Positions 1 to 7,372 are shown, numbered from the stretch's first letter. The stretch: DNA of 10,228 nucleotides from Flavobacteriales bacterium UBA6049 (GCA_002429085.1 DIYR01000082.1:1-10228), one strand, 5' to 3'. Translations and numbers: made by a program. The notes: a model not told the origin generated them from the sequence alone.

Positions 1-1
1 A

Positions 2-1960
2 GAACAAAGTGAACGTGATGATTTAGATTACACGCCATTATTTGATCAGCTCTCATTTTATTATGAAAACCCACTCAATATAAATGAAGCATCATTAGAT
101 GACTTACGAAGTCTCCCAATCATTACTCCCTTTCAAGCAGTTGCAGTTGACACCTACATTAAAAAATATGGAAAGCTTACCTCAATCTACGAATTGAGAA
201 ACATCAAAGAATTAGATGCTACTACCATTCAGGCCATGCTACCTTTTGTGAGTGTTACTGGACCAGCTGCTAAGAACGATTTCTCTTTCAAAAAAGTGGT
301 AAACTCTATGCGGCATGAAGCCATGATTCGATATAGCAGAGTGCTTCAAGATCAAGCTGGATATGAGCCTAGAGAAAGTGATAGTATTGTTCCTTACGAA
401 GGGAATCAAGATCGAATTTATGCACGCTATCGCTTACAAGCTGGTCAGTTACTTTCTGCTGGTGTAACAGCCGAAAAAGATGCAGGAGAGACCTTTGGAG
501 AAGGAAGTAATCCTGATGGGTTTGATTTTTACTCTGCCCACCTATTTGCCAGAAACATTGGAATTGTAAAGTCTGTTGCTTTGGGTGATTACCAAGCGCA
601 ATTCGGACAAGGATTAACATTTTGGAGCGGCTTAACATTTGGTAAAACTGGTCAAGGAACCAACGTTATGCGATTTGGTCAGGGATTAAGACCATATACC
701 AGTGCTAACGAAAACCTTTTTTTACGAGGCGCAGGAGTAACATTAGGTAAAAAGAATTGGGATGCCACTGTGTTTTATTCAAACAAGAACATTGATGCAG
801 GGGTAGCAGAGCGCGACTCTCTTTCTGGGGAGGACTTGAGGTTTACTTCTCTTCAAATAAGTGGCCTGCACCGAACGGAAGGAGAATTGAGAGGTGAGCG
901 TGCATTAGGGGAAGAAATTGCTGGTACACACTTAGCATTCAGTACTGAGCATCTGCAAGTAGGTTTTACAGGAGTATTCTCTCAATACGATGGTGTTTCA
1001 GATCGAAACCTTCAATTGTACAACCAGTTTGATTTTAACGACAACGAGAATGTAAACACTGGTTTAGATTTTAATTGGTTATACAAAGGTGTTAGCGTTT
1101 TTGGCGAGGTTTCTCATTCAAAAAACGGAGCGGTTGCATATTTGGCAGGAGCTCAGTTTCAACCAGACCCTCGTTTAGAATTGGTCATCTTTCAGCGCAA
1201 TTACCCAAGAGATTATCAATCGATTTATGGAGGGGCATTTGGAGAAAGTGGCCGTAATCAAAATGAGCAAGGAACTTATGTTGGAGCTAATTTCTATATC
1301 GCTCCGAAATTGACTTTTAGCGGCTATTTTGATCGTTACCAATTCGAGTGGTTACGTTATCGAATTGATAGACCAAGTAATGGTGCAGATTGGAGCACTC
1401 AACTGAACTACACATTAAATCGTGACGTGCAACTGTATGTTCGCTACCGAGAAGAACATCAAGAACGAAATCCTTCTAGTGCTAATGCCGAAGAGATTTA
1501 TCGCCCTGTTCAAACCAAACGTAGAAGTGTACGATTCCATATTGATTACGATTTAACAAATCAACTAAGTCTTGCCAATCGAATAGAAATAAGTCGATTT
1601 GATGAAAAAGGTATGGATTTAGAACGAGGCTTTTTAATCTTTCAAGACGTAAAGTATTCGTTCTGGAAAGACAAAATTGCTCTGTATGGAAGAATGGTAT
1701 TCTTTGATGTAGACGATTATGATGCTCGTATCTATACCTACGAAAACGATGTATTGTATTTCTTCTCTGTTCCAGCTTTGCAGAATCAAGGTTGGAGAGC
1801 TTATGCAATGGCACGCATCAAATTTAACAGGCAAGTGAGCTTATGGGTAAGATGGAGTCAAACAACGTTTACAGATAGAAATACGATAGGCTCTGGCAAC
1901 GAAGAAATTGATGGGCAAACGAGAAATGACATCCGATTGCAGCTTCGCATAAGGTTGTAA
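2..1960 (+). CDS. HhH-like domain / outer-membrane beta-barrel protein, 5'-truncated
   Basis: The frame is open from base 2, so the true start lies left of the window and 652 residues are visible; the first TTG/ATG codons inside are not credible starts because they would cut the domain. Visible residues about 23-84 resemble a ComEA-type tandem helix-hairpin-helix (NPLNINEAS, DDLRSLP, YIKKYGKLTSIYEL), but the usual GIG hairpin is replaced by IIT, so DNA binding is doubtful. The rest is rich in alternating aromatic and polar strands, with a family-like GDYQAQFGQGLTFWSG segment, and ends in an amphipathic strand (IRLQLRIRL), as expected of an outer-membrane barrel. Any signal peptide would be in the missing part. 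Such proteins of roughly 650-700 residues are common and uncharacterised in Bacteroidota. Role unknown; barrel topology is inferred from pattern, not computed. Confidence 0.8.
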   Translation, partial: EQSERDDLDYTPLFDQLSFYYENPLNINEASLDDLRSLPIITPFQAVAVDTYIKKYGKLTSIYELRNIKELDATTIQAMLPFVSVTGPAAKNDFSFKKVVNSMRHEAMIRYSRVLQDQAGYEPRESDSIVPYEGNQDRIYARYRLQAGQLLSAGVTAEKDAGETFGEGSNPDGFDFYSAHLFARNIGIVKSVALGDYQAQFGQGLTFWSGLTFGKTGQGTNVMRFGQGLRPYTSANENLFLRGAGVTLGKKNWDATVFYSNKNIDAGVAERDSLSGEDLRFTSLQISGLHRTEGELRGERALGEEIAGTHLAFSTEHLQVGFTGVFSQYDGVSDRNLQLYNQFDFNDNENVNTGLDFNWLYKGVSVFGEVSHSKNGAVAYLAGAQFQPDPRLELVIFQRNYPRDYQSIYGGAFGESGRNQNEQGTYVGANFYIAPKLTFSGYFDRYQFEWLRYRIDRPSNGADWSTQLNYTLNRDVQLYVRYREEHQERNPSSANAEEIYRPVQTKRRSVRFHIDYDLTNQLSLANRIEISRFDEKGMDLERGFLIFQDVKYSFWKDKIALYGRMVFFDVDDYDARIYTYENDVLYFFSVPALQNQGWRAYAMARIKFNRQVSLWVRWSQTTFTDRNTIGSGNEEIDGQTRNDIRLQLRIRL

Positions 1961-1989
1961 GACATCCTATTTTCTGCTATTTTGCCACC

Positions 1990-2451
1990 ATGCGATTTTT
2001 AACACTCGCCATATTTCTATTGATCAGTCAATTCTCCATTGCACAAAACTTTGATGAAGTTGAAGACTTAGCCAGAGCGTATGTAAATGCTTTGCGCAGA
2101 ATGGAGACCAGCTCGTTTCAAAAACTTTATACTCCAGACACCACCACTATTGGTCAGAACATGCGCATGAACCTTGGTTTCTCATATAGTTCTGATTTAC
2201 TTCAAGACTTCTCTTTGGTAATACAAGAAGGAATTGATAAAGGAATTGATTGGGACAAGATTCGATACGTAAAAGCCGAGTACATTACTAAAAGAGATGG
2301 GCCTTTTTTATTAGCTCATCCTTGTGTTATCATCTTTCAGCATCGCTTGTTCCGTTATGCCATTTACATGAATGCTTCAAAAATTGATGACAGTTGGGGC
2401 TTTGTGCCCATGCAAACATCTGGCAATCGAATTATAATGCAGAAGATTTAA
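1990..2451 (+). CDS. Small secreted protein of unknown function
   Basis: A 153-residue protein starting at ATG 1990. Residues 1-18 form a clear Sec signal peptide (basic residue at 2, hydrophobic core FLTLAIFLLI, S-I-A before the likely cut ahead of QN), leaving about 135 mature residues in the periplasm or outside. There is no lipobox cysteine. The mature part opens with a helix (DEVEDLARAYVNAL) and 'FQKLYTPDTT', and ends with strand-like segments (CVIIFQHRLFRYAIYM, SWGFVPM). That order is loosely reminiscent of NTF2/SnoaL-like folds, but this is only an inference. It lies 29 bases downstream of the barrel gene on the same strand, so the two are probably co-transcribed. I do not recognise the family. 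Confidence 0.8.
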   Translation: MRFLTLAIFLLISQFSIAQNFDEVEDLARAYVNALRRMETSSFQKLYTPDTTTIGQNMRMNLGFSYSSDLLQDFSLVIQEGIDKGIDWDKIRYVKAEYITKRDGPFLLAHPCVIIFQHRLFRYAIYMNASKIDDSWGFVPMQTSGNRIIMQKI

Positions 2452-2670
2452 CCTGTTTGCATCTATTAAACTACTCGGCACTAGTCATTTTTGTCCGTTT
2501 TATTAGTTGGTTTTTTCTATCCTAACAAAAGATCAGACCTCTTTACACTTTCGTATACATCAAGCAATTGCAAATCGATCGAATAGCTATTCACATTGTC
2601 TTGATTACAACAAGGTGGAATCCGAAAAGCCTTTATTCAACAGAGTAGGAAAACGATAATTCTATTAATC
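2452..2670. other. 219-base non-coding region upstream of the cystatin-like gene
   Basis: No credible reading frame is seen on either strand. It is AT-rich and ends in an A-rich leader before ATG 2671 with no Shine-Dalgarno-like site. A perfect 12-base palindrome GAATAGCTATTC lies at 2581-2592. TACACTTTCG at 2544-2553 is only a partial match to the Bacteroidota -7 element TAnnTTTG and lacks a well-placed TTG upstream. A promoter for the downstream gene probably lies here but cannot be assigned. I see no terminator-like hairpin after the secreted-protein gene. Confidence 0.5.
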
Positions 2671-2940
2671 ATGTCTGATCAATTATTAGGAGCTCCGTCT
2701 CCGTACACCTGCGACATTTCTTCAGAAGCTAAAGAAGCATTTGAACAAGCAATGCACAATTTTGTAGGAGTTAAATATGCTCCAGTAGCAGTTTCAACTC
2801 AAGTAGTATCTGGAATGCTTTACAAGTTCTTCTGCAACACTGAAGCAGTAACAGCATTGCCTGTTCGCGGAGCTGCTATTGTAACAATTTATGCTCCTCC
2901 AGGAGGGCCAGCACATATCACACACATTCAGCCTGTATAA
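2671..2940 (+). CDS. Stefin-like cystatin (putative cysteine protease inhibitor)
   Basis: An 89-residue protein close in size to animal stefins (about 98). Three inhibitory elements of type-1 cystatins appear in the right order: an N-terminal trunk 'GAPS' (residues 7-10), identical to the GAPS of stefin B; the first hairpin QVVSG (44-48), one change from the canonical QVVAG and embedded in a similar strand (PVAVSTQVVSGMLYKF); and a Pro-rich second hairpin APPGGPAHI (75-83), where stefins carry an LP-containing loop. A helix is expected at about 17-31, as in the cystatin fold. There is no signal peptide, so it is probably cytoplasmic, as stefins are. Cysteines occur at 14 and 55. It stands alone between a non-coding leader and a strong terminator, so it is likely monocistronic. 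Known for the family: reversible inhibition of papain-like (C1) proteases by blocking the active-site cleft. The target here is unknown. The call rests on motifs, not an alignment search. Confidence 0.75.
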   Translation: MSDQLLGAPSPYTCDISSEAKEAFEQAMHNFVGVKYAPVAVSTQVVSGMLYKFFCNTEAVTALPVRGAAIVTIYAPPGGPAHITHIQPV

Positions 2941-2972
2941 GACACCACCACCCTACTAATAGTATAGTTAGC

Positions 2973-3009
2973 GAACCCTGAGAAATGCCCATCTCAGGGT
3001 TCTTTGTTT
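2973..3009 (+). terminator. Rho-independent terminator after the cystatin-like gene
   Basis: The arms GAACCCTGAGA (2973-2983) and TCTCAGGGTTC (2992-3002) pair perfectly over 11 bp around an 8-base loop (2984-2991). The T-rich run TTTGTTT (3003-3009) follows on the + strand, so it best terminates the gene ending at 2940. It also begins directly after the aroA stop codon on the other strand, so the same hairpin may protect the convergent operon, although on that strand no T tract follows the stem. Confidence 0.85.
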
Positions 3010-4252
3010 ATACTTCATCAACTCCAAACCCAACACTGCGTAAATCTTCCCAAAATGTTGGGTACGATTTATTCACCACATCCGGATCTTGAATAATTAC
3101 CTCGTCCATCACCAAAGCTAATGGAGCAAAAGCCATTGCCATTCGGTGATCTCCATAAGTTGCAATTTGTGCACTTCTTGGTAGTGGTTTTTCAGCTGAT
3201 AGAATAAGTTTATGTCCATTGATTTCTTCCACATCAGCACCTAGTTTTTTCAATTCGGTTGCCAAAGCTTCAATACGATCAGTCTCTTTTAACTTCAATG
3301 TTTGCAACCCATCCAAAGTGGCTGATTCTCCCCTTGCAATGGTAGTAACAGCAATGGTTTGTGCTAAATCTGGGTTTTCTATTAAATCAAACCTTCGGTG
3401 TCCAAAACTGGTTCTTTGACTACCATCTACAACCAACTGAGATACTTCATCGCCATAAATGGTACTTACACCAAAGCCATTGTAAATTCTGCACACAGAA
3501 GTATCTGGCTGGAGCGTAACATTCTTCAAGTTTGGAATCTTTACCACACTTTCTTTTGCTAGTGTGAGTAAGCCATACCAATAAGAAGCAGCACTCCAAT
3601 CTGGTTCAACATAAACGTGTTCTGGCAAACTGTATGCACCAGGCTGAATCACTACTCTTGATGTATCATGCTCTATTGAAATTCCAGCTTGCTTCATCAT
3701 GGATAGCGTCCATTCAAAATAACGTTTAGAAACTTGATTCTCGCTAATGAGCAACTCAACCTCATTTTCACAATAAGGAGCTACTAAGGCCAATGCTGAC
3801 AAAAACTGACTGCTGATATCTCCACGCATTTTAGCACGACCGCCAACTAATTTCTTTCCATTAACTTGAACAGGTGGAAAACCAATTTTACCCGTATATC
3901 GAATATCTGCTCCCAATTGATTTAAGCCATCTACTAACTCGCCAATTGGACGTTCATTCATTTTACCTTCTGCCTCTAAACGGACACTTCTACCTTCTTG
4001 TGTTGCCAACCAAGCCAACATAAAACGATAGGTTGTTCCTCCTATTCCTGCTTGTAAAACGGTACTATTATCAGAAAGGAGTGCACGTAAGATTCGGGCA
4101 TCTGATCCTTCTGAATTACTATGAATGGTTGATTTAAAACCACTCAAAGCATTCATGATTAACGTTCTGTTTGTCGCGCTTTTACTGCTTGGCAAATTAA
4201 TTTCACCATGAATTTCGCGACTGTCGGGTGCTGTTATGCGATATCGTTTCAT
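3008..4252 (-). CDS. aroA: 3-phosphoshikimate 1-carboxyvinyltransferase (EPSP synthase)
   Basis: A 414-residue cytoplasmic enzyme of the shikimate pathway that joins shikimate-3-phosphate and phosphoenolpyruvate to give EPSP. Seen in order: the substrate-binding LPSSKSATNR (K24, S25, R29); GIGGTTYRF (69-77); ERP with R101; SSQF (147-150, binding the shikimate phosphate); an Asp at 295 in NPDLAQ, matching catalytic D313 of E. coli; LKETDRIEAL with E323 and R326 (E. coli E341/R344); YGDHRMAMAF with R370; and K395 near the end (E. coli K411). Length and catalytic residues look normal. The 69-77 loop is divergent: E. coli has GNAGTAMRP there. The start ATG overlaps the aroB stop as ATGA (4249-4252), implying translational coupling. 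It is the last gene of the operon. Confidence 0.95.
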   Translation of the reverse strand: MKRYRITAPDSREIHGEINLPSSKSATNRTLIMNALSGFKSTIHSNSEGSDARILRALLSDNSTVLQAGIGGTTYRFMLAWLATQEGRSVRLEAEGKMNERPIGELVDGLNQLGADIRYTGKIGFPPVQVNGKKLVGGRAKMRGDISSQFLSALALVAPYCENEVELLISENQVSKRYFEWTLSMMKQAGISIEHDTSRVVIQPGAYSLPEHVYVEPDWSAASYWYGLLTLAKESVVKIPNLKNVTLQPDTSVCRIYNGFGVSTIYGDEVSQLVVDGSQRTSFGHRRFDLIENPDLAQTIAVTTIARGESATLDGLQTLKLKETDRIEALATELKKLGADVEEINGHKLILSAEKPLPRSAQIATYGDHRMAMAFAPLALVMDEVIIQDPDVVNKSYPTFWEDLRSVGFGVDEV

Positions 4253-5322
4253 CGGTTTATAAAAGACTCTAAGCTTTCAACGACTTGATCTTGGGTAAGT
4301 TCCACATTGATCTTGGAATTACCTATTGCTAATAGAAAAGTAAAATTCAGTAAAGCAGATGTGTTCTTTTTATCGGATCTCATCCAATAGAATATCTCTT
4401 CAAAATCTTGCTGAGACAATGCTATTTCAGGAAGATACGTGGATAGTGCATTCAAGATTTCGTTTCGATCTACTTCACTCAATTCGCCAAACCGATGAGA
4501 TAACCACGTTTCGCACCACATTCCTACAAATATGGCTTCTCCATGCAACATCGGAGTACGTTGTTGACTCCATGATTCAATGGCATGTCCAACTGTATGA
4601 CCAAAGTTGAGTTTTTTACGATCTCCTTGTTCTGTAAAATCAGCTCGAACAATAGCCTCTTTGATACTTACTGAACGATGGATGGCTTCTAACCAAACGT
4701 TTTCGTCCAACTCCTCTGGTAAAGACATTACTTGCGCGAAATGATCATTATCCGCAATCAGACCATGTTTAATCATCTCTGCCATTCCTGCTATTCGCTC
4801 ACGAACGGGGAGTGAATTCAGAAAAGGTAAATGAGCAAATACCGCTACTGGCTCTAAAAAGAGTCCAACTTGATTTTTCGATTTTCCTAAATTGATTCCA
4901 ACCTTTCCTCCAACGGAAGCATCTACCATTGCCAATAAACTAGTTGGAACTTGAATAAATGGAACTCCACGTTTATATGTTCCCGCAAGAAAGCCTCCAA
5001 GATCGGTGATCATTCCACCTCCAAGATTCACTAACAGTGTTTTACGATTGGCACCTAAATCAAGCATCGCTTGCCAAAGACCATTAGCAACTTCTATCTC
5101 TTTAGAATCTTCACCTGGTTCAACTTCCAACACTTCAGCTTCTTTTAAAGAAGGCACTCCAACAAAATCAATTAGTTGAAGGGCATGTGCTAGCGTATTA
5201 CTATCTCCAAGTATAATTGGAGTGTGATCTGGATAATTCTTGGTAATGAACTGATCTAATTCATCTAGTACATCACCAACATGCACCTGATATGCTCGAG
5301 CATCTAGTACTTGAGTACTCAT
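4249..5322 (-). CDS. aroB: 3-dehydroquinate synthase
   Basis: A 357-residue NAD- and metal-dependent enzyme making 3-dehydroquinate from DAHP, the second step of the shikimate pathway. Diagnostic signatures are seen: NLGGGMITDLGGFLAGTYKRG (99-119; NAD-binding glycine stretch), PTSLLAMVDASVGGKVGIN (126-144), the metal-ligand Glu at 182 in AEMIKHG, NFGHTVGHAIE (239-249) and LHGEA with H260. The start is chosen at ATG 5322, not the in-frame TTG at 5328, because ATG 5322 makes the ATGA overlap with the upstream stop that also occurs at other junctions of this operon; the TTG would add only two residues. It is followed directly by aroA, so two of the seven shikimate steps are paired here. Confidence 0.95.
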   Translation of the reverse strand: MSTQVLDARAYQVHVGDVLDELDQFITKNYPDHTPIILGDSNTLAHALQLIDFVGVPSLKEAEVLEVEPGEDSKEIEVANGLWQAMLDLGANRKTLLVNLGGGMITDLGGFLAGTYKRGVPFIQVPTSLLAMVDASVGGKVGINLGKSKNQVGLFLEPVAVFAHLPFLNSLPVRERIAGMAEMIKHGLIADNDHFAQVMSLPEELDENVWLEAIHRSVSIKEAIVRADFTEQGDRKKLNFGHTVGHAIESWSQQRTPMLHGEAIFVGMWCETWLSHRFGELSEVDRNEILNALSTYLPEIALSQQDFEEIFYWMRSDKKNTSALLNFTFLLAIGNSKINVELTQDQVVESLESFINR

Positions 5323-5726
5323 GGACAATTACAGTTCAATGGTTTATTGGTAATTCCAATTTCAGTTAACGCTGCAGATGAATCAGCTGCAATAGCGAAC
5401 TTACCCCATAATTCTCTATCATCCTCTAGCAATACTTCAACATGGTAGATTTTAGGTTCTTGACGCGGTTGGCTTTCGCCAAAATCAACCTTTCCTTTTT
5501 CTACCAATTGCTTCATTTCTAATGATGTTATTTCGGCACATTCTAACCAACACACATACTGGTTTGGTTTAGCATATCCATCATCTGCACGCAAAGGAGC
5601 CATTACCCGCTCATTTGGTGTCCAAGCCAATAAATCTCTCGAATTTCTATTTCTAAGGAAGAGTGCCCATGTAAGAATAAGACCTAGCCCTACTCCAATG
5701 AAATACACACGTAGTTTTCGCCACAT
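5319..5726 (-). CDS. Membrane-anchored conserved hypothetical protein (possibly DUF4258-like)
   Basis: A 135-residue protein with a short basic N-terminus (MWRKLR) and one hydrophobic segment at about residues 7-24, best read as an N-terminal membrane anchor with a small soluble domain outside the cytoplasm. The soluble part has a WTPNERV segment (35-41), a C-x3-C pair (59, 63), a helix plus 'GKVDFGES' (78-85), strands (KIYHVEVLL, ELWGKFAIA) and a CNC near the C-terminus (132, 134). The helix followed by a G-x-V/I-x-F turn and strands resembles DUF4258-type proteins that I recall near alanine dehydrogenase in Bacteroidota, but this is tentative. Its start is 6 bases from the upstream dehydrogenase stop and its own stop overlaps the aroB start. 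Function unknown; the four cysteines could form disulfides. Confidence 0.8.
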   Translation of the reverse strand: MWRKLRVYFIGVGLGLILTWALFLRNRNSRDLLAWTPNERVMAPLRADDGYAKPNQYVCWLECAEITSLEMKQLVEKGKVDFGESQPRQEPKIYHVEVLLEDDRELWGKFAIAADSSAALTEIGITNKPLNCNCP

Positions 5727-5732
5727 AGTTTT

Positions 5733-6953
5733 TTAGAAAGCCGTCATCAACAAATCAATGTCTTTGTACGGAATTTGGTAAGCATCGCCCAAGAATCGAT
5801 TGGTTAAAATACCATTGTAAACGTATACACTTTGACGCAGTCCAACGGTCTTCTTTAACAAGTTATCAATTCCAGCTTCTTCGCCTACGCTCAACAAAAT
5901 TGGTGCAAAAATATTACTCAAAGCGTACGAAGCAGTTCTTGACACACGTGAAGCAATATTAGGCACACAGTAATGAATTACCCCGTGCTTCACGAATGTT
6001 GGATACTCATGATTAGTTACCTCACTTGTTTCAAAACAACCTCCCTGATCAATACTTACATCTACAATAACTGACCCTTTCCGCATCAAGGCTACCATAT
6101 CTTCTGATACTACGCAAGGTGTACGGCCATGTTGTGCCCTAATAGCTCCAATGGCCACATCTGCTGTACGCAACGCGTTTGACAATACTTTTGGTTGCAA
6201 CGCACTGGTAAACAAACGCATACCGATACTATTCTGTAATCGCTTTAGTTTGTAGGTATTATTATCAAATACCTTTACTTGAGCACCTAGACCAAGTGCT
6301 GCACGTGTAGCATACTCACCTACACTACCCGCACCTATAATCACTACTTCAGATGGTTTTACTCCACTAATTCCACCCAGCATAGATCCAACACCATTGT
6401 TGTAATTACTCAAGTATTCTGCAGCTACTAAAACGGCTGTATTACCAGCAATCTCACCCATTGCACTTACAACTGGAAGGTTGCCATCTGCGTCCAAGAT
6501 GAAATCCCAGGCCATGGCTGTAATCCGTTTTTTAATGAGCATGCGTAGGATGTCTTCAGACTGAATACTCAACTGCAAAGCAGAGATTAGAATTTGCTTT
6601 TCTTGCATCCATTCAATCTCATCTAATGAAGGTGGCTCTACCTTAAGAATCACCTTTGCTTTGTAGACCTCTTTGGCGCTATCAATTATTCGAGCGCCTG
6701 CCTCACTGTAATCTCTATCTGTAAAGTTGGCTTGTTGACCTGCCCCCGTTTCTACCCAAACTTCGTGTCCGTTGTTAACTAACAAGGCTACCGATTCAGG
6801 AGCTAAAGCCACTCTATTTTCTTGATACGAGCTTTCTTTCGGTATTCCGATGTATAGTTTTCGTTCGCTATCTGCAACAGCTACCAGTTGCTCTTTTGGC
6901 TGCATTGCCGCTTCTCGCGACAAGTTCTTGAGGGTTTCATCTGAGGGATTCAT
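5733..6953 (-). CDS. ald: Alanine dehydrogenase-like protein (AlaDH/PNT family)
   Basis: A 406-residue protein, longer than classical AlaDH (about 370) by an N-terminal extension of roughly 32 residues. The family oxidatively deaminates L-alanine to pyruvate with NAD. Seen: GIPKESSYQENRVAL (36-50), with R47 matching the pyruvate-binding Arg; K104 in LKVEPP, matching the substrate Lys; the Rossmann motif GAGSVG (207-212) and an acidic D230 at the end of the next strand; VDVSIDQGGC with D302, the usual catalytic Asp; and the HYCVPNIASRVSRTAS region. The helix where AlaDH carries its catalytic His (LFTYLHLA) reads LISALQLS, with Gln127 in place of His. It could be a divergent AlaDH or an enzyme with a changed reaction. 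ATG 6953 overlaps the tsaE stop (ATGA). Confidence 0.85.
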   Translation of the reverse strand: MNPSDETLKNLSREAAMQPKEQLVAVADSERKLYIGIPKESSYQENRVALAPESVALLVNNGHEVWVETGAGQQANFTDRDYSEAGARIIDSAKEVYKAKVILKVEPPSLDEIEWMQEKQILISALQLSIQSEDILRMLIKKRITAMAWDFILDADGNLPVVSAMGEIAGNTAVLVAAEYLSNYNNGVGSMLGGISGVKPSEVVIIGAGSVGEYATRAALGLGAQVKVFDNNTYKLKRLQNSIGMRLFTSALQPKVLSNALRTADVAIGAIRAQHGRTPCVVSEDMVALMRKGSVIVDVSIDQGGCFETSEVTNHEYPTFVKHGVIHYCVPNIASRVSRTASYALSNIFAPILLSVGEEAGIDNLLKKTVGLRQSVYVYNGILTNRFLGDAYQIPYKDIDLLMTAF

Positions 6954-7372
6954 ACTTCACGTACATTTATGGTTCTACGCCTGTCTGCATCAATCGAAAT
7001 AGCCACTTCGAGTATGTTCGGTGGTAGCAAAGAAGCCACTCTTTCTGGCCATTCAATGAAGCAAATTCCATCACCATAAAGATACTCTTCCAAACCGATA
7101 TCGTAAGCCTCTTCTTCCGATTCTAATCGATAACAGTCAAAATGATAAACCAAACCTTGTTCTGTATCATACTCATTCACCAAAGAATAGGTTGGAGAAC
7201 TTGCTTCGTCCTCTGCTCCCATTTTGGCTAATAAATACCTAATAAAGGTTGTTTTACCTGCCCCCATAGCACCTTCAAAAATCACTACAGAGTGCTGCTG
7301 AATAATCGGCAGAATAACTTTTGCTATTTCTGGATATTGATCTTCTGAAACCGCTGTAAACGTTTGGTTCAT
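6950..7372 (-). CDS. tsaE: tRNA t6A biosynthesis ATPase TsaE
   Basis: A 140-residue P-loop ATPase that works with TsaB and TsaD to make N6-threonylcarbamoyladenosine at position 37 of ANN-decoding tRNAs. Seen: the Walker A motif GAMGAGKTT (34-42), SSPTYSLVNEY (58-68), HFDCYRL (77-83) with the conserved Asp79, DIGLEEYL (91-98) and FIEWPER (105-111). All are TsaE signatures, and the length is typical. The start codon shares one base with the porX stop (TAATG), and the stop overlaps the next start by ATGA, so it sits inside a tightly coupled operon. Confident call; no oddities. Confidence 0.95.
   Translation of the reverse strand: MNQTFTAVSEDQYPEIAKVILPIIQQHSVVIFEGAMGAGKTTFIRYLLAKMGAEDEASSPTYSLVNEYDTEQGLVYHFDCYRLESEEEAYDIGLEEYLYGDGICFIEWPERVASLLPPNILEVAISIDADRRRTINVREV

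Noticed and set aside
369..1834. Minus-strand open frames at 369-638, 1482-1814 and 1634-1834
   Set aside because: They lie wholly inside the barrel gene, have no recognisable motifs and compositions typical of antisense shadows.
2544..2553. TACACTTTCG as a promoter for the cystatin-like gene
   Set aside because: Two mismatches to TAnnTTTG and no TTG at the proper distance upstream.
3219..3419. Plus-strand open frame inside aroA
   Set aside because: Antisense to a strongly conserved part of EPSP synthase; no independent support.
4359..4610. Plus-strand open frame inside aroB
   Set aside because: Antisense to the metal-binding C-terminal domain of aroB; no motif or start signal.
5323..5328. 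TTG at 5328 as the aroB start
   Set aside because: ATG two codons later forms the ATGA overlap seen elsewhere in the operon and is the more likely start.
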